From: Chlamydiota bacterium
GTDB taxonomy: Bacteria > Chlamydiota > Chlamydiia > Chlamydiales > VGMA01
Assembly (NCBI GenBank): GCA_016866575.1
Contig: VGMA01000029.1
Location: 1-14,046, forward strand
DNA: 14,046 nucleotides
Direction: 5' to 3'
Positions 6,665 to 13,448 of this stretch are shown piece after piece. The notes below the pieces were generated by a model, which did not search any database, was not told the DNA's origin, and saw only the letters and a program-made list of their open reading frames with translations. Position numbers and translations under genes: made by a program. Each line of letters starts with the position of its first letter. Within the stretch, counting starts at the first letter, position 1.

Positions 6665-7567
6665 ATGCTAAAAATGGATTTAAAAGGGAAAAGGGCTTTT
6701 GTTGCAGGGGTCGCTGATGACAATGGATATGGATTTGCTATAGCAAAAGCGCTCTGTGAAGCTGGTGCTGAAGTAATTGTGGGAACATGGACACCGGTAC
6801 TAAAAATTTTCACTACCTCCTGGAAAAATGGGAAATTCGACGAATCTCGCAAGCTTTCAGATGGCACTTTGATGGAAATCGCTAAAGTTTATCCGCTAGA
6901 CGCTGCTTTTGATCACTCTCAACACGTGCCAGAAGAGATCAAAAACAATAAACGCTACCAAGAGTGCGAGGGGTATACAATCTCAGAGGTTGCCGATTGT
7001 GTTAAAAATGATTTTGGCTCTATCGATATTCTTGTCCATTCTCTTGCTAATGGTCCTGAGGTAAAAAATCCTCTGCTAGAAACCAGTAGAGAAGGATATT
7101 TAGCTGCGATCAGCAACTCTTCTTATTCATTTGTCAGTCTTGTTAAACATTTTGGACCGCTTATGCCTCAAGGCGGCGCTGTTCTCAATTTGACCTACGC
7201 TGCGTCTAACCACGTAGTTCCAGGTTACGGCGGAGGAATGAGCTCAGCAAAAGCTGCGCTTGAAAGCGACACAAAAATGCTTGCTTTTGAAGCGGGAAGA
7301 AAGTGGGGAATACGTATCAATTCGATTTCTGCCGGGCCATTACGTTCAAGAGCTGCTAAAGCAATTGGCTTTATTGATGACATGATCAACTACTCTAAAG
7401 CTAATGCTCCTTTAGCAAAAGATTTAGATGCTGAAGAAGTTGGGCAAGCGGCTTTATTTTTGCTATCGCCTATGGCTTCAGCGATCACAGGTGAGATCAT
7501 GTTTGTAGACAATGGTCTTAACACTATGGGACTTGCTGTAGATAGCTTATCTTTGCAAAAAGCGTAA
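6665..7567 (+). CDS. fabI: Enoyl-[acyl-carrier-protein] reductase (NADH), plant/chlamydia type
   Basis: FabI performs the last reduction of each round of type II fatty acid elongation. The start at ATG 6665 has a strong AAGGAG eight bases upstream. The N-terminal nucleotide-binding segment is AFVAGVADDNGYGFAIAKAL (11-30). HSLANGPE (125-132) is the family's cofactor-pocket segment. The catalytic pair is Y188 and K196 in PGYGGGMSSAK, the seven-residue spacing found in plant plastid enzymes, not the six-residue spacing of E. coli FabI. SAGPLRSRAAKAIGF and the C-terminal ITGEIMFVDNGLNTMG are also plastid-like. Length 300 is typical. The 3' end overlaps the convergent HAD gene by 21 bases. Confidence 0.96.
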   Translation: MLKMDLKGKRAFVAGVADDNGYGFAIAKALCEAGAEVIVGTWTPVLKIFTTSWKNGKFDESRKLSDGTLMEIAKVYPLDAAFDHSQHVPEEIKNNKRYQECEGYTISEVADCVKNDFGSIDILVHSLANGPEVKNPLLETSREGYLAAISNSSYSFVSLVKHFGPLMPQGGAVLNLTYAASNHVVPGYGGGMSSAKAALESDTKMLAFEAGRKWGIRINSISAGPLRSRAAKAIGFIDDMINYSKANAPLAKDLDAEEVGQAALFLLSPMASAITGEIMFVDNGLNTMGLAVDSLSLQKA

Positions 7568-8380
7568 GGCTTTTTCAAATCCTTCAATCACTCCCCTTGT
7601 TACTGAGGGGGGTGCAATAATATCAGCGTATTGAAATAGCTCTTTATCTCCATTTTCCATGGCAATCGAGCAGTCTGCTTCTTGAAATAAAGAAAGATCA
7701 TTCATTTGATCTCCTGCTGCAATCAAAGGTCCGCTAAATCCTTTTTTCTCAATTAAATACCGTACGATATCCCCTTTGTTAGCATTTTTGGTTGTAACTA
7801 AAAGGATGAATATCGACTTGTCTATTGTGTCTTGAATCGTGGATACGCTGAAACAGCCTTCTTCTTTGAGCAGGTACTCAATTTTTTTAAGATCTTCTTT
7901 TTTACCAAAATATTTCACTAGCGAGAACTTTGACGCTTCCACTTGATCCCAATGGTCAAGTTTTACCCATCCTTTTGTCACAAGATCTTTCAGTTTATCC
8001 ATATACTGAACTGTTTGTTCTGAAAGAGTGTCGTGATTGCAATAAAAGCAAAAATCTCCGGCTTCGCTGCCTGCATAAGCTAAAAAACCGGGGTGAACTT
8101 TGGCGATTTTAAGAAGATCTGACCTTGGTATAAAGTTTTGCACTTCTATTTCTCCTTCAGGCATACGAAGAACCTCAGCGCCGTTTTGAACGATGAGATA
8201 ATAAGGAAATAAGAAATGCTTTACTGCCCTTTTGGCAAAAGAAAACATCCTGCCAGTAACTAGGCATATGACAAAACCCTCTTCATGGAGCTTTTTTAAG
8301 TAAGAAGCTACTTCAATGGGTATTTCATCGTTTTCGTCTGTCAATGTGCCGTCGATGTCAGAAGCTATGATACCTTTCAT
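7547..8380 (-). CDS. Cof-type HAD-superfamily phosphatase (class IIB cap)
   Basis: The product is a cytosolic phosphohydrolase of the HAD superfamily. Motif I is SDIDGT with nucleophile D8 and acid/base D10. Motif II is VTGR (T42). Motif III is probably K202 in NANKGDIVRYLI, and motif IV is GDQMND with D224 and D228. The insert between motifs II and III (about 85-195) fits the C2B cap of the Cof/YidA group. The length of 277 is usual. The substrate cannot be told; relatives act on sugar phosphates, nucleotides or phospholipid intermediates. It ends inside the 3' end of fabI (21-base overlap). A fabI-HAD neighbourhood also occurs in C. trachomatis as I recall it (CT_104/CT_103). No clear Shine-Dalgarno precedes the ATG at 8380. 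Confidence 0.9.
   Translation of the reverse strand: MKGIIASDIDGTLTDENDEIPIEVASYLKKLHEEGFVICLVTGRMFSFAKRAVKHFLFPYYLIVQNGAEVLRMPEGEIEVQNFIPRSDLLKIAKVHPGFLAYAGSEAGDFCFYCNHDTLSEQTVQYMDKLKDLVTKGWVKLDHWDQVEASKFSLVKYFGKKEDLKKIEYLLKEEGCFSVSTIQDTIDKSIFILLVTTKNANKGDIVRYLIEKKGFSGPLIAAGDQMNDLSLFQEADCSIAMENGDKELFQYADIIAPPSVTRGVIEGFEKALRFLQR
7589..7620 (+). terminator. Weak terminator-like hairpin for fabI, inside the HAD coding end
   Basis: CACTCCCC (7589-7596) pairs with GGGGGGTG (7607-7614), eight pairs including one G-U, around a 10-base loop, 22 bases after the fabI stop. The following caataatatc has few T residues, so termination is uncertain. Confidence 0.3.
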
Positions 8381-8431
8381 AAGACTAAAATAGCTGGACG
8401 AGAAAAGAAAAAAAAGAGATAAGTTTTTTAT

Positions 8432-8854
8432 ATGAAGAAGTTTTGCTTATTTTGCCTATTTCTATGCTCTTTTGTTTTAGCAGAAGAACAAGAACCCACT
8501 TCCCCTACTTTAGACCCTCAGACGATCCAAGCTGCTTCTGAAGAAAATGGATTGTCATGGGATGCTTCCGGCGAATACAAGATCGCATTCTTTCGCACCC
8601 TATTTATCATTATTGCCATAGGGGCTATAGCTTTGATCATCATCTACTACCTAAAAAAGCTCTCTACAGGTCGTCCTATGATGGTCAATAATTACAAAAA
8701 CATCAAAATACTGGAAAGAAGGCCGTTGAGTCCTCAGACAATTTTGTATCAAATAGAAGTTGGCACAAGGCAAATCATTGTAGCTGAATCTAAAGTTGAA
8801 ATCAAAGTTTTGACAAGCTTTGATCCTCTTGAAAAAACGACTCCCTTAACCTAA
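8432..8854 (+). CDS. Signal-peptide and single-span membrane protein, FliO-like
   Basis: The 140-residue protein has a signal peptide (MKKFCLFCLFLCSFVLA, probable cut after A17), an acidic exported linker of about 30 residues, one membrane segment at about 52-73, and a cytoplasmic domain of about 65 residues. That domain reads NIKILERRPLSPQTILYQIEVGTRQIIVAES (88-119, interrupted here only for description), matching the small beta-rich FliO pattern of K-x-L-E-R-x-P-L-x-P followed by a strand and a Gly turn. FliO helps assemble the FliPQR export gate. Chlamydiae have no flagellum but keep some flagellar-like secretion genes, so a role in a secretion apparatus is a plausible inference. No strong ribosome-binding site is visible. 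It is divergent from the HAD gene, 51 bases away. Confidence 0.72.
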   Translation: MKKFCLFCLFLCSFVLAEEQEPTSPTLDPQTIQAASEENGLSWDASGEYKIAFFRTLFIIIAIGAIALIIIYYLKKLSTGRPMMVNNYKNIKILERRPLSPQTILYQIEVGTRQIIVAESKVEIKVLTSFDPLEKTTPLT

Positions 8855-8858
8855 GCTT

Positions 8859-10214
8859 TTAAAGATCCTTAGCAAGACGAATTCCTGTGCAATAAATAGA
8901 GGAAGAAGGATCTAAAGAGGCTCTAAATGTCGGTCTAAAATAGCTTTCTTGCGTAAGACAAGATCCTCCCCTTAAGACCTTATGAGCAGGATTGAATTGA
9001 TTTTTAGCGCTAAGGATTTCCTCTTTTTCTTCTTTAAATCCAGGATAATGAGAATAAGGGCTGCATGTCCACTCCCATACATCACCAAACAATTGCAATA
9101 CACTTGATTTAGCGGAACTTAAATCAGCATTCTTTAAAGCAATAGGCTGCAAAATATGGGATTTAAAAAAATTGCCAAGTTTTTGATCTTGAGCTGCAAC
9201 TTCCCATTCCATTTCTGTTGCTAGTCTAGCTCCTATCCATTTAGCATAGGCTGCTGCTTCAAAATAATTTACATGGGAGACAGGCTCATTTTCTATCAGC
9301 GGATGGAGTCCTCTAAAAGTAAAATTTAGCCATTCACCCCCTTCATTGATAAAATATGCTGGAGCCAGTTTTTTGTTTTTTTGTAAAAATTCCCAGCCTT
9401 CTTCTGACCATAGCTCTTTTTTATTGTATCCCCCATCATCGATGAATTCGAGAAACTCCTTATTTGTCACAAGTCTATTGGCAAGCGAGAAAGGATGAAG
9501 GTAGACGATGTGTCTAGGCTTTTCGTTAACGAATGCAAAACTTTCATCATCAGCTCCTATATTGAAAAGCCCCGGAGAAAAAGAGACCCAATTTATCGGT
9601 CCTAAAGGAGCGGGCTCAATCTGAAAAGAAGGCTCTGACTTTTCGTAAGAAGGTAACAAGGGGTTAATATAGAAGTGATGCTTAGTATAGGATAAGAGTT
9701 TTTCTTGGATTTCTGTCTCATAATGAAGCCCGATTTCAATTACGCGCTGAACTTCATACAAATCTTGATGGCCAAGACGGTGAAAAAGTAGATCTTCTAT
9801 AGCTGCATCCACATATGTTCTATAGGCTAATAGATCTTCTACCGAAGGTCTAGAAAAGATCTTTTGCGATGCTGCTAAGCTGAATAAAGTCTCAAAATGG
9901 GCATTAAATTCTCTATACTCTTCTAGATAGATTGATAGTATGTGGCGCTCAAAAAACCAGCTTGTATGCCCTAAAAGCCATTTGACTGAAGTGGTGTTTG
10001 ATGTTGAAATGATAAAATCTTCAACTTGTAAATGCTCGCAAAGTTTTTGCGTTTGAGCTCTTACTAATTTGAACTCTTGGAGAATGAAAGGTACTTCTCT
10101 TGAAGGAATTACAGGTGAAGAAAAGCGATTTTTCTTCGGAAAAACAAGGTATGAAACCTCCCCTCTATCTTTAAACGTTCTTTCCATGATAGTGAGTCGT
10201 TTTCCGAATTTCAT
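8859..10214 (-). CDS. EgtB-like protein (DinB-like plus FGE-sulfatase domain) lacking two of three predicted iron ligands
   Basis: EgtB and its relatives join a sulfur donor to trimethylhistidine (ergothioneine pathway) using iron held by three histidines. Residues about 45-180 form the DinB-like helical domain and about 205-451 the formylglycine-generating-enzyme-like domain. FGE-part landmarks are ANRLVTNKEFLEFIDDGGY, EPVSHVNYFEAAAYAKW, GARLATEMEWEVAA and the LRGGSC...FRPTFRA...GIRLA ending. The first ligand histidine is kept (H83 in LLGHTSWFFE). In the usual HHEQQHQE motif, however, this protein reads GLHYETEIQE: Y165 and I169 stand where two ligand histidines belong, and the adjoining KHHFYINPLLPSY still aligns without gaps. 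Catalysis as a classical EgtB is doubtful. No EgtD methyltransferase is nearby. Start could be M1 (10214) or M10 (10187); neither has a good ribosome-binding site. Confidence 0.88.
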   Translation of the reverse strand: MKFGKRLTIMERTFKDRGEVSYLVFPKKNRFSSPVIPSREVPFILQEFKLVRAQTQKLCEHLQVEDFIISTSNTTSVKWLLGHTSWFFERHILSIYLEEYREFNAHFETLFSLAASQKIFSRPSVEDLLAYRTYVDAAIEDLLFHRLGHQDLYEVQRVIEIGLHYETEIQEKLLSYTKHHFYINPLLPSYEKSEPSFQIEPAPLGPINWVSFSPGLFNIGADDESFAFVNEKPRHIVYLHPFSLANRLVTNKEFLEFIDDGGYNKKELWSEEGWEFLQKNKKLAPAYFINEGGEWLNFTFRGLHPLIENEPVSHVNYFEAAAYAKWIGARLATEMEWEVAAQDQKLGNFFKSHILQPIALKNADLSSAKSSVLQLFGDVWEWTCSPYSHYPGFKEEKEEILSAKNQFNPAHKVLRGGSCLTQESYFRPTFRASLDPSSSIYCTGIRLAKDL

Positions 10215-10251
10215 GACAAATAATTTATCTCAATGATCTTTTCTTTACAAT

Positions 10252-10830
10252 ATGCTATGCTCTCATGCCATGTTGATGCTCTTGATTTTTGCCCTTTTTT
10301 CTTATTTTTTTCTTGATCGGTTTATCGCTAGCTCACTGATTTACAATCAGCAACTACTTTTAGCAGCAAAATATCTATCCAAACTAGGCGCACCTTTTTT
10401 TTTACTGTTTTGCTCTTTTGCATCTTTAATTATTTGGAGGATGAGAGCTTTACGCTATCTTGTTACGATACTTATTTCGATGTTCTTGGCTGGGAATCTA
10501 AAAATGCTCGCAAGAAGGCCAAGACCTTATTTGTATCTGCAAGAAGATCTCTACGGCTTTTTTTTGGGTAATGTCGAAAAGGGTTTTTTATCTTTCCCTT
10601 CTTCTCACGCAGCTGTTTGTGTGGGACTTGCACTACTTTTTAGCGAAAAATTTCCAAGGTATAAAATAGCGATTTATTCTGCAGCTACCTTAATCATGCT
10701 GACTCGAATTATTCTTAAACAACACTTTTTAAGCGATTTATTAGTTGGGGCTTGGATAGGATATGTTTCAGCTCTATTTGTTTTAAAAATAGAAAAGCTC
10801 CTACAGGATAGGAGCTTAATTATTAAATAA
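10252..10830 (+). CDS. PAP2-family membrane phosphatase
   Basis: The product is an integral membrane acid phosphatase of the PAP2 type, acting on lipid phosphates or pyrophosphates; the exact substrate cannot be told. All three motifs are present: KX6RP (KMLARRPRP, K84), PSSH in SFPSSHAA (a conservative form of PSGH), and TRIILKQHFLSD, matching [ST]RX5HX2SD. About five or six hydrophobic segments are seen, and length 192 is ordinary. The ATG at 10252 directly abuts a TACAAT (-10-like, 10246-10251) and has no Shine-Dalgarno. ATG codons at 10270 and 10276 are alternative starts. It is divergent from the EgtB-like gene (37-base gap) and convergent with hctB (18-base gap). Confidence 0.9.
   Translation: MLCSHAMLMLLIFALFSYFFLDRFIASSLIYNQQLLLAAKYLSKLGAPFFLLFCSFASLIIWRMRALRYLVTILISMFLAGNLKMLARRPRPYLYLQEDLYGFFLGNVEKGFLSFPSSHAAVCVGLALLFSEKFPRYKIAIYSAATLIMLTRIILKQHFLSDLLVGAWIGYVSALFVLKIEKLLQDRSLIIK
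10785..10817 (-). terminator. Probable hctB terminator embedded in the PAP2 coding end
   Basis: A perfect 9-bp stem, AAGCTCCTA (10795-10803) with TAGGAGCTT (10809-10817), has a 5-base loop. Read on the - strand it is followed by TTCTATTTTT (10794-10785), a fair U-tract, and it lies about 32 bases after the hctB stop. On the + strand the following bases (aattattaa) are less T-rich, so it serves PAP2 less well. Confidence 0.62.
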
Positions 10831-10848
10831 GATTAGTAAGCAGAATGA

Positions 10849-11301
10849 CTACTGTTTTGCAACTTTAGTTCTGCGAGCTGGAGCTTTACGAGCTACTTTT
10901 CTTACAGTTTTACGAGCTGTTTTTCTTGAAGTTTTTCTAGCTACTTTTCTAACAGCTTTTTTTACAACTTTTTTAACTGCTTTTTTCACAGCTTTTTTCT
11001 TAGCAGCTACTTTCTTAACTACTTTTTTAGCTACTTTTTTCACTGATTTACGAGCTGTTTTTCTAGCAGTTTTTCTAGCAGGAGCTTTTTTAGCTACTTT
11101 TTTAGCAGCAGCTTTTTTAGCAGGAGCTTTTTTAGCTACTTTTTTAGCAGAAGCTCTTTTCGCAGGAGCTTTTTTTGCTGATTTTTTAGCAGCACGACGT
11201 TTTGTTGGCATTTTGCCTTCGATTGCTTCCATTAAAACTTCTACTACTGCTGGTTTTTCAGCTTTTTTCTTAGCTGATCTTTTCTTAGTTGCTACGACCA
11301 T
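10849..11301 (-). CDS. hctB: Histone H1-like DNA-condensing protein Hc2
   Basis: Hc2 binds DNA non-specifically and helps compact the chlamydial nucleoid in the infectious elementary body. The 150-residue product is almost entirely Lys, Arg, Ala, Val and Thr, in short degenerate repeats such as KKVAKKAPAKK, ARKTARKTARK and VKKAVKKVVKK. The N-terminal 30 residues (with VVEVLMEAIEGKMP) are the only less basic part. The ATG at 11301 has a strong GAGGAG (11315-11310) nine bases before it. An AT-rich upstream region holds a weak -10 (TATATT, 11346-11341). In chlamydiae such genes are expressed late in development, which the sequence alone cannot show. The repeats make exact length variable between strains and prone to assembly error. 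Confidence 0.92.
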   Translation of the reverse strand: MVVATKKRSAKKKAEKPAVVEVLMEAIEGKMPTKRRAAKKSAKKAPAKRASAKKVAKKAPAKKAAAKKVAKKAPARKTARKTARKSVKKVAKKVVKKVAAKKKAVKKAVKKVVKKAVRKVARKTSRKTARKTVRKVARKAPARRTKVAKQ

Positions 11302-11340
11302 GGTTTATACTCCTCATGGGTTGGTTTTTTTCTTATCTTT

Positions 11341-11369
11341 AATATACAAATAAATAATTAATTAATTAA
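11341..11369 (-). promoter_or_regulatory. Candidate hctB promoter in AT-rich DNA
   Basis: On the - strand TTAATT (11369-11364) and TATATT (11346-11341) are 17 bases apart, with transcript start near 11334. The -35 overlaps a run of ATTA repeats (about 11356-11372), so the match could be chance in AT-rich sequence. Confidence 0.35.
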
Positions 11370-11393
11370 TAATTATTTTTTTGACTTTTATTA

Positions 11394-11436
11394 TTTTGCC
11401 TTCAGAAACTATTTTGAAGGCGAAAATATTTTTTTA
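11394..11436 (+). terminator. Hairpin with T-run upstream of hctB
   Basis: Arms 11394-11407 and 11412-11425 form a 14-pair stem (two G-U pairs) around a 4-base loop, with core GCCTTCA/TGAAGGC. On the + strand it is followed by atattttttt (11426-11436), an intrinsic-terminator arrangement. No + strand gene ends just before it, so it could stop antisense or read-through transcription or act as an operator for hctB. The remainder of 11302-11564 shows no gene. Confidence 0.45.
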
Positions 11437-11621
11437 AAATTTTGAAATTAAAATTATAAATTCTGAAATTACAAACTAATTAAATTGCAAAACACTGTAA
11501 ATACGTGACTTAAGGTGCTAGCTTGGAACATTTCGTAAATCATTGATTTTGAGTTGTATAAAAAATGACTTCTCAGTTTTTCCGATTTTTCTTACCATTT
11601 CCATCAACATTTGGAGTTTTT

Positions 11622-11936
11622 ATGTTCAAAAAAATCGCTTTGTTTTCGCTTCTTTGCTCCGCTTTTGCCGCTTTACATGCAAAAGATCAAATCCACCTAT
11701 TTTCTAGCCCGGGATGTCCATATTGCAAACATGTGACTAGATTTCTCGATAGCCAAGGGAAAGAAATTGAGATCAAAGACGTCTCAAAAGATGCTGTAGC
11801 GCTTCGCGATTTAGTGAAAAATGGTGGAAGAAGGCAAGTTCCATGTCTTTATTACAACGGCCAGTATATTTACGAATCTCAAGAGATTATTGCATGGCTT
11901 AGAGACCATCAAAATCTTTTAGAGGATACGAAGTAA
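11622..11936 (+). CDS. Exported glutaredoxin-like thiol-disulfide protein
   Basis: The 104-residue product has a signal peptide (MFKKIALFSLLCSAFAALHA, likely cut after A20) and a glutaredoxin fold. The redox motif is CPYC at 32-35 in FSSPGCPYCKHVTRFL, the cis-proline is P74 in RRQVPCLYY, and the typical end YESQEIIAWL follows. An additional cysteine, C75, sits next to the cis-proline. The chosen ATG at 11622 has a GGAG (11613-11616) five bases before it and places the signal peptide at the very N-terminus. An in-frame ATG at 11565 would add 19 hydrophobic residues and lacks these supports. Classical glutaredoxins work in the cytosol with glutathione, so an exported one probably handles envelope disulfides; that role is inference. 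Confidence 0.85.
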   Translation: MFKKIALFSLLCSAFAALHAKDQIHLFSSPGCPYCKHVTRFLDSQGKEIEIKDVSKDAVALRDLVKNGGRRQVPCLYYNGQYIYESQEIIAWLRDHQNLLEDTK

Positions 11937-12011
11937 AAAATATTTATAACTCGATTGTCTTTTAAGTAGCTATTTAGTAAGGTCTCGGAAAAAGGCTTCT
12001 AGGAGTTAGTT

Positions 12012-13448
12012 GTGGAGATTTCGAGTAAAGCAGGCCCACGCAGGGTAATCAGCACATTTGTCTTGGTCATGTTGAATGTATCGATCATGGCTTCTTTGAG
12101 AAATTTGCCTTTGATTTCTGAGTATGGCTACAGCGCTATTTTCTTCTTTGTCATTGTCGCAATATTCTTTTTAGTCCCTTCAGCGCTTGTTTCAGCTGAG
12201 CTTGCAACAGGATGGCCAAAATCTGGCGGAATATATATATGGGTAAGAGAAGCCTTTGGTGATGCCTGGGGCTTTTTCGCAATATGGATGCAGTGGGTAC
12301 ATAATGTAACTTGGTACCCGGCTATATTAGCATTTGTTGCTACAACCTTAGCTTATGTCTTCTATCCCCCACTTGCTGATAACAAGTACTTTGTTCTAGC
12401 AATCGTCCTTGTAGGTTTTTGGGGTATGACTCTTTTGAATTACTTAGGAATCAGAACATCTTCTTTATTTAGTACTATCGGTGTGATAGCAGGTACCATT
12501 CTTCCGGGAATCTTCCTGATCTTCATGGCGTTTTTATGGGTAATAACCGGACAGCCTCGCCATATTGAATTTTCTTTTTCCGCTTTGATTCCTAAAATGG
12601 ATAGTTTAGACAATATAGTCTTCTTGGGAGGTCTATTTCTCGCTTTTGCAGGCCTTGAAGTTTCATCTGGATATGCTTCTGAAGTCAAAAATCCGCAAAA
12701 AAACTACCCTAGAGCGATTATTATAGCCGCCTTCATCGTATTTTTCTTATTGATGCTTGGAGCTCTTTCCATAGGTATGGTGATACCAAAAGAAAATGTG
12801 AGCTTAGTTTCTGGTCTTATGGAGGCTTTAAAAATTTTCCTATCCAACTACAATATGCAGTGGCTTTTGCCCGTTTTGGGTATCTTGCTTATCTACGGCG
12901 CTGTAGCGGAAGTAAATTCTTGGATCATTGGTCCTGTTAAAGCTCTTTACACTACATCAATTCATGGCAACTTGCCTCCTGTATTTCAATACCTCAATAA
13001 GCACGGTATGCCAACAAATCTATTGCTGTTTCAAGCAATCATTGTGACAATAGCTGCTTGTGTATTTTTATTTATGCCTAGTTTAAGCAGTTCTTATTGG
13101 ATTCTTAGTGCTCTAAGCACGCAGATCTATCTTGTGATGTATATCTTGATGTTTGCAGCAGCAATACGCCTGCGCTACTCACATCCTGCAGTTCCTAGAG
13201 CTTATAAAATTCCTCATCCACACCACGGAATTTGGTTTGTAGCCATTTTAGGGATGATTGCTTCCACATTCGCTCTATTTTTGGTCTTCATACCCCCTTC
13301 TCAGATCGATGTGGGTTCTTTAGCTTTTTATGAATCTTTCCTGATTATTGGTCTTGCTGTTATGATAGCAATCCCGCTGATCATCCACGCGTTTAAACAC
13401 CCCGAGTGGAAACAGATGGAAAGGATACCTTTAGAACTTGCTGACTGA
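12012..13448 (+). CDS. APC-superfamily amino acid permease, GadC/XasA-like
   Basis: A 478-residue inner-membrane transporter with about twelve hydrophobic spans. The start is GTG 12012, with AGGAG at 12001-12005 six bases upstream. The first-helix region (RVISTFVLVMLNVSIMASLRNLP, described in parts) and the second-helix signature SAELATGWPKSGGIYIWVRE (61-80) are typical of glutamate/GABA antiporters and related permeases. FAGLEVSSGYASEVKNPQKNYP in the middle is the conserved helix-6 loop of APC carriers. XasA-like permeases are common in chlamydiae and import host amino acids, often by exchange. The substrate is not predictable here. The stop overlaps the TTG start of rarA by 11 bases, so the two are probably co-transcribed. 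Confidence 0.9.
   Translation: MEISSKAGPRRVISTFVLVMLNVSIMASLRNLPLISEYGYSAIFFFVIVAIFFLVPSALVSAELATGWPKSGGIYIWVREAFGDAWGFFAIWMQWVHNVTWYPAILAFVATTLAYVFYPPLADNKYFVLAIVLVGFWGMTLLNYLGIRTSSLFSTIGVIAGTILPGIFLIFMAFLWVITGQPRHIEFSFSALIPKMDSLDNIVFLGGLFLAFAGLEVSSGYASEVKNPQKNYPRAIIIAAFIVFFLLMLGALSIGMVIPKENVSLVSGLMEALKIFLSNYNMQWLLPVLGILLIYGAVAEVNSWIIGPVKALYTTSIHGNLPPVFQYLNKHGMPTNLLLFQAIIVTIAACVFLFMPSLSSSYWILSALSTQIYLVMYILMFAAAIRLRYSHPAVPRAYKIPHPHHGIWFVAILGMIASTFALFLVFIPPSQIDVGSLAFYESFLIIGLAVMIAIPLIIHAFKHPEWKQMERIPLELAD

Noticed and set aside
8859..10214. Annotation as a functional ergothioneine synthase in a complete pathway
   Set aside because: Two ligand histidines are absent and no egtD or other pathway gene is visible, so only EgtB-like is justified.
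11351..11380. ATTA repeats as a microsatellite or origin-like element
   Set aside because: Short and expected in very AT-rich intergenic DNA; no DnaA boxes or other origin features nearby.
11565..11621. Upstream ATG at 11565 as the start of the glutaredoxin-like protein
   Set aside because: The ATG at 11622 has a good ribosome-binding site and begins a clean signal peptide; the 19 extra residues would bury it.
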